Assembly (NCBI GenBank): GCA_002428215.1
Contig: DIUI01000039.1
Location: 1-6,988 of the forward strand
DNA length: 6,988 bases
Direction of reading: 5' to 3'
From: Prolixibacteraceae bacterium UBA6162
Lineage (GTDB): Bacteria; Bacteroidota; Bacteroidia; Bacteroidales; Prolixibacteraceae
Shown here: positions 6,310-6,988 of the stretch, piece after piece
Position numbering within the stretch: position 1 is the first letter of the stretch
Layout of the letters: every line of letters starts with the position of its first letter
Program-made: the position numbers and the translations under genes
Notes under the pieces: generated by a model
The model's input: the letters and a program-made list of their open reading frames with translations, nothing else
What the model was told of the DNA's origin: nothing
Databases searched by the model: none

Positions 6310-6348
6310 TTAAATGCTGATTAACAGTAATTTTATACACAATTAATG
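6310..6348 (+). promoter_or_regulatory. Candidate PhoB-type operator: four hexamers at 11-bp period
   Basis: TTAAAT (6310-6315), TTAACA (6321-6326), TTTATA (6332-6337) and TTAATG (6343-6348) are each separated by exactly 5 bp. PhoB/OmpR-family regulators bind tandem direct repeats at about 11-bp period, and the Bacillus PhoP box is built of TT(A/C/T)ACA repeats. The site lies between the two opposing -7 boxes and contains the TGATTAAC 8-mer (6318-6325). The stretch is very AT-rich, so chance similarity is a real alternative. Confidence 0.4.
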
Positions 6349-6390
6349 TTTTAATAATGACCGAAATGGGTTCCCCATGAATCCTCTGTG

Positions 6391-6398
6391 TACTTTTG
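6391..6398 (+). promoter_or_regulatory. Putative -7 promoter box for the PiT transporter gene
   Basis: TACTTTTG matches TAnnTTTG exactly and lies 21 bp before the transporter ATG, implying a leader of only about 15 nt with no Shine-Dalgarno sequence. The -33 element is not evident. That position is occupied by a palindrome, ATGGG-TTC-CCCAT (6366-6378). Confidence 0.5.
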
Positions 6399-6419
6399 CA
6401 GACGATTCACGAAAAGCGC

Positions 6420-6988
6420 ATGGAAAATTACTATCTGATTATAGTAATACTACTTTTTGCCCTGGCTGTTTCCGACCTTATAGTTGGAGTCAGCAATGAT
6501 GCTGTGAATTTTCTCAATTCAGCATTCGGTTCTAAAGCTGCGCCCAAGTGGCAAATATTTACTGTAGCTGCTGCGGGCATCCTGGTTGGAACCACCTTCT
6601 CCACTGGCATGATGGAGGTAGCCCGCAAGGGCGTTTTTCATCCTGAAATGCTTGCGTTTTCTGAGATCATGGTCATTTTTCTGGCGGTAATGATTACAGA
6701 TATCATTCTGCTCGATACCTTCAATACCCTCGGACTTCCTACTTCCACAACAGTGTCGATCGTATTTGAATTGTTGGGTGCTGCTGTGGCCGTGGCTTTG
6801 GTTAAAATAAAACTACTTGGCGGGTCGGTTGCCGATCTGGCTCTTTACATAAATTCAGGAAAGGCCCTGGCCATCATTTTTGGCATTCTGCTTTCGGTAG
6901 TCATTGCGTTTAGTATTGGTGCGCTTGTTCAATTTCTGGTTCGCTTGCTTTTTACGTTCAGGTATGAATCAAAAATGCGCTTTGGAGG
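6420..6988 (+). CDS. PiT family inorganic phosphate transporter, 3'-truncated by window edge
   Basis: The frame opens at ATG 6420 and stays open to the right edge, giving 189 residues of a protein that in Bacteroidota is usually much longer. It begins with a hydrophobic helix (about 5-25) leading into GVSNDAVNFLNSAFGSKAA (23-41), the N-terminal PiT signature with the conserved ND. Further helices are at about 46-62 and 80-99, followed by DTFNTLGLPTSTTVSIV (99-115), the second conserved PiT segment, then helices at about 116-133 and 148-178. The C-terminal inverted repeat of the transporter is off the window. PiT proteins are inner-membrane, cation-coupled low-affinity phosphate permeases. The gene diverges from the kinase-regulator operon across a 207-bp promoter region, which is the main reason to see that pair as phosphate-responsive. 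The start is supported by the hydrophobic N terminus and the promoter box just upstream. Confidence 0.93.
   Translation, partial: MENYYLIIVILLFALAVSDLIVGVSNDAVNFLNSAFGSKAAPKWQIFTVAAAGILVGTTFSTGMMEVARKGVFHPEMLAFSEIMVIFLAVMITDIILLDTFNTLGLPTSTTVSIVFELLGAAVAVALVKIKLLGGSVADLALYINSGKALAIIFGILLSVVIAFSIGALVQFLVRLLFTFRYESKMRFG

Noticed and set aside
6431..6628. 65-codon - strand ORF opposite the transporter start
   Set aside because: It is antisense to the conserved PiT signature region, which explains the sequence fully.

Overview
This window reads as chromosomal DNA from a member of the Bacteroidota, probably class Bacteroidia. None of the gene starts has a Shine-Dalgarno sequence. Several upstream regions carry the Bacteroidota -7 promoter box TAnnTTTG. 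A lipoprotein of a family known mainly from this phylum (DUF4837) is present, and the protein sequences resemble those of free-living Bacteroidia. Base composition is moderate and even across the genes, and I see no transposase, integrase, phage gene, tRNA, rRNA or CRISPR array.

Layout. From the left edge to 1992 on the + strand lies the C-terminal two thirds of an M16 (pitrilysin/PqqL-type) zinc-protease-family protein whose N-terminal catalytic part is off the window. It meets a convergent gene (2086-2961, - strand) for an exported PIG-L/LmbE-type deacetylase, with a strong hairpin terminator in the gap. Next on the - strand comes a DUF4837 lipoprotein (3161-4189), followed by a two-component pair: a PhoB/OmpR-type response regulator (4375-5076) and its PhoR-like membrane histidine kinase (5148-6212, transcribed first). 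Divergently, on the + strand, a PiT-family inorganic phosphate transporter starts at 6420 and runs off the right edge.

How it fits together. The right half looks like a phosphate-response module: kinase and regulator on one side, and a phosphate permease on the other side of a 207-bp divergent promoter region. That region holds opposing TAnnTTTG boxes and four TTwAwn-like hexamers at an exact 11-bp period, the geometry used by PhoB-family regulators. The 8-mer TGATTAAC recurs once in each of the three non-coding gaps around the regulator genes. This suggests, without proving it, that the response regulator controls its own operon, the transporter and the DUF4837 lipoprotein. A 12-bp perfect inverted repeat brackets most of the gap between regulator and lipoprotein, and one arm covers the predicted lipoprotein transcription start.

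I found no clearly new multi-gene system such as a defence island or novel biosynthetic cluster. The points most worth following up are the regulatory sequences of the phosphate-like locus, the uncharacterised lipoprotein beside it, and a small basic upstream ORF that overlaps the kinase start codon.
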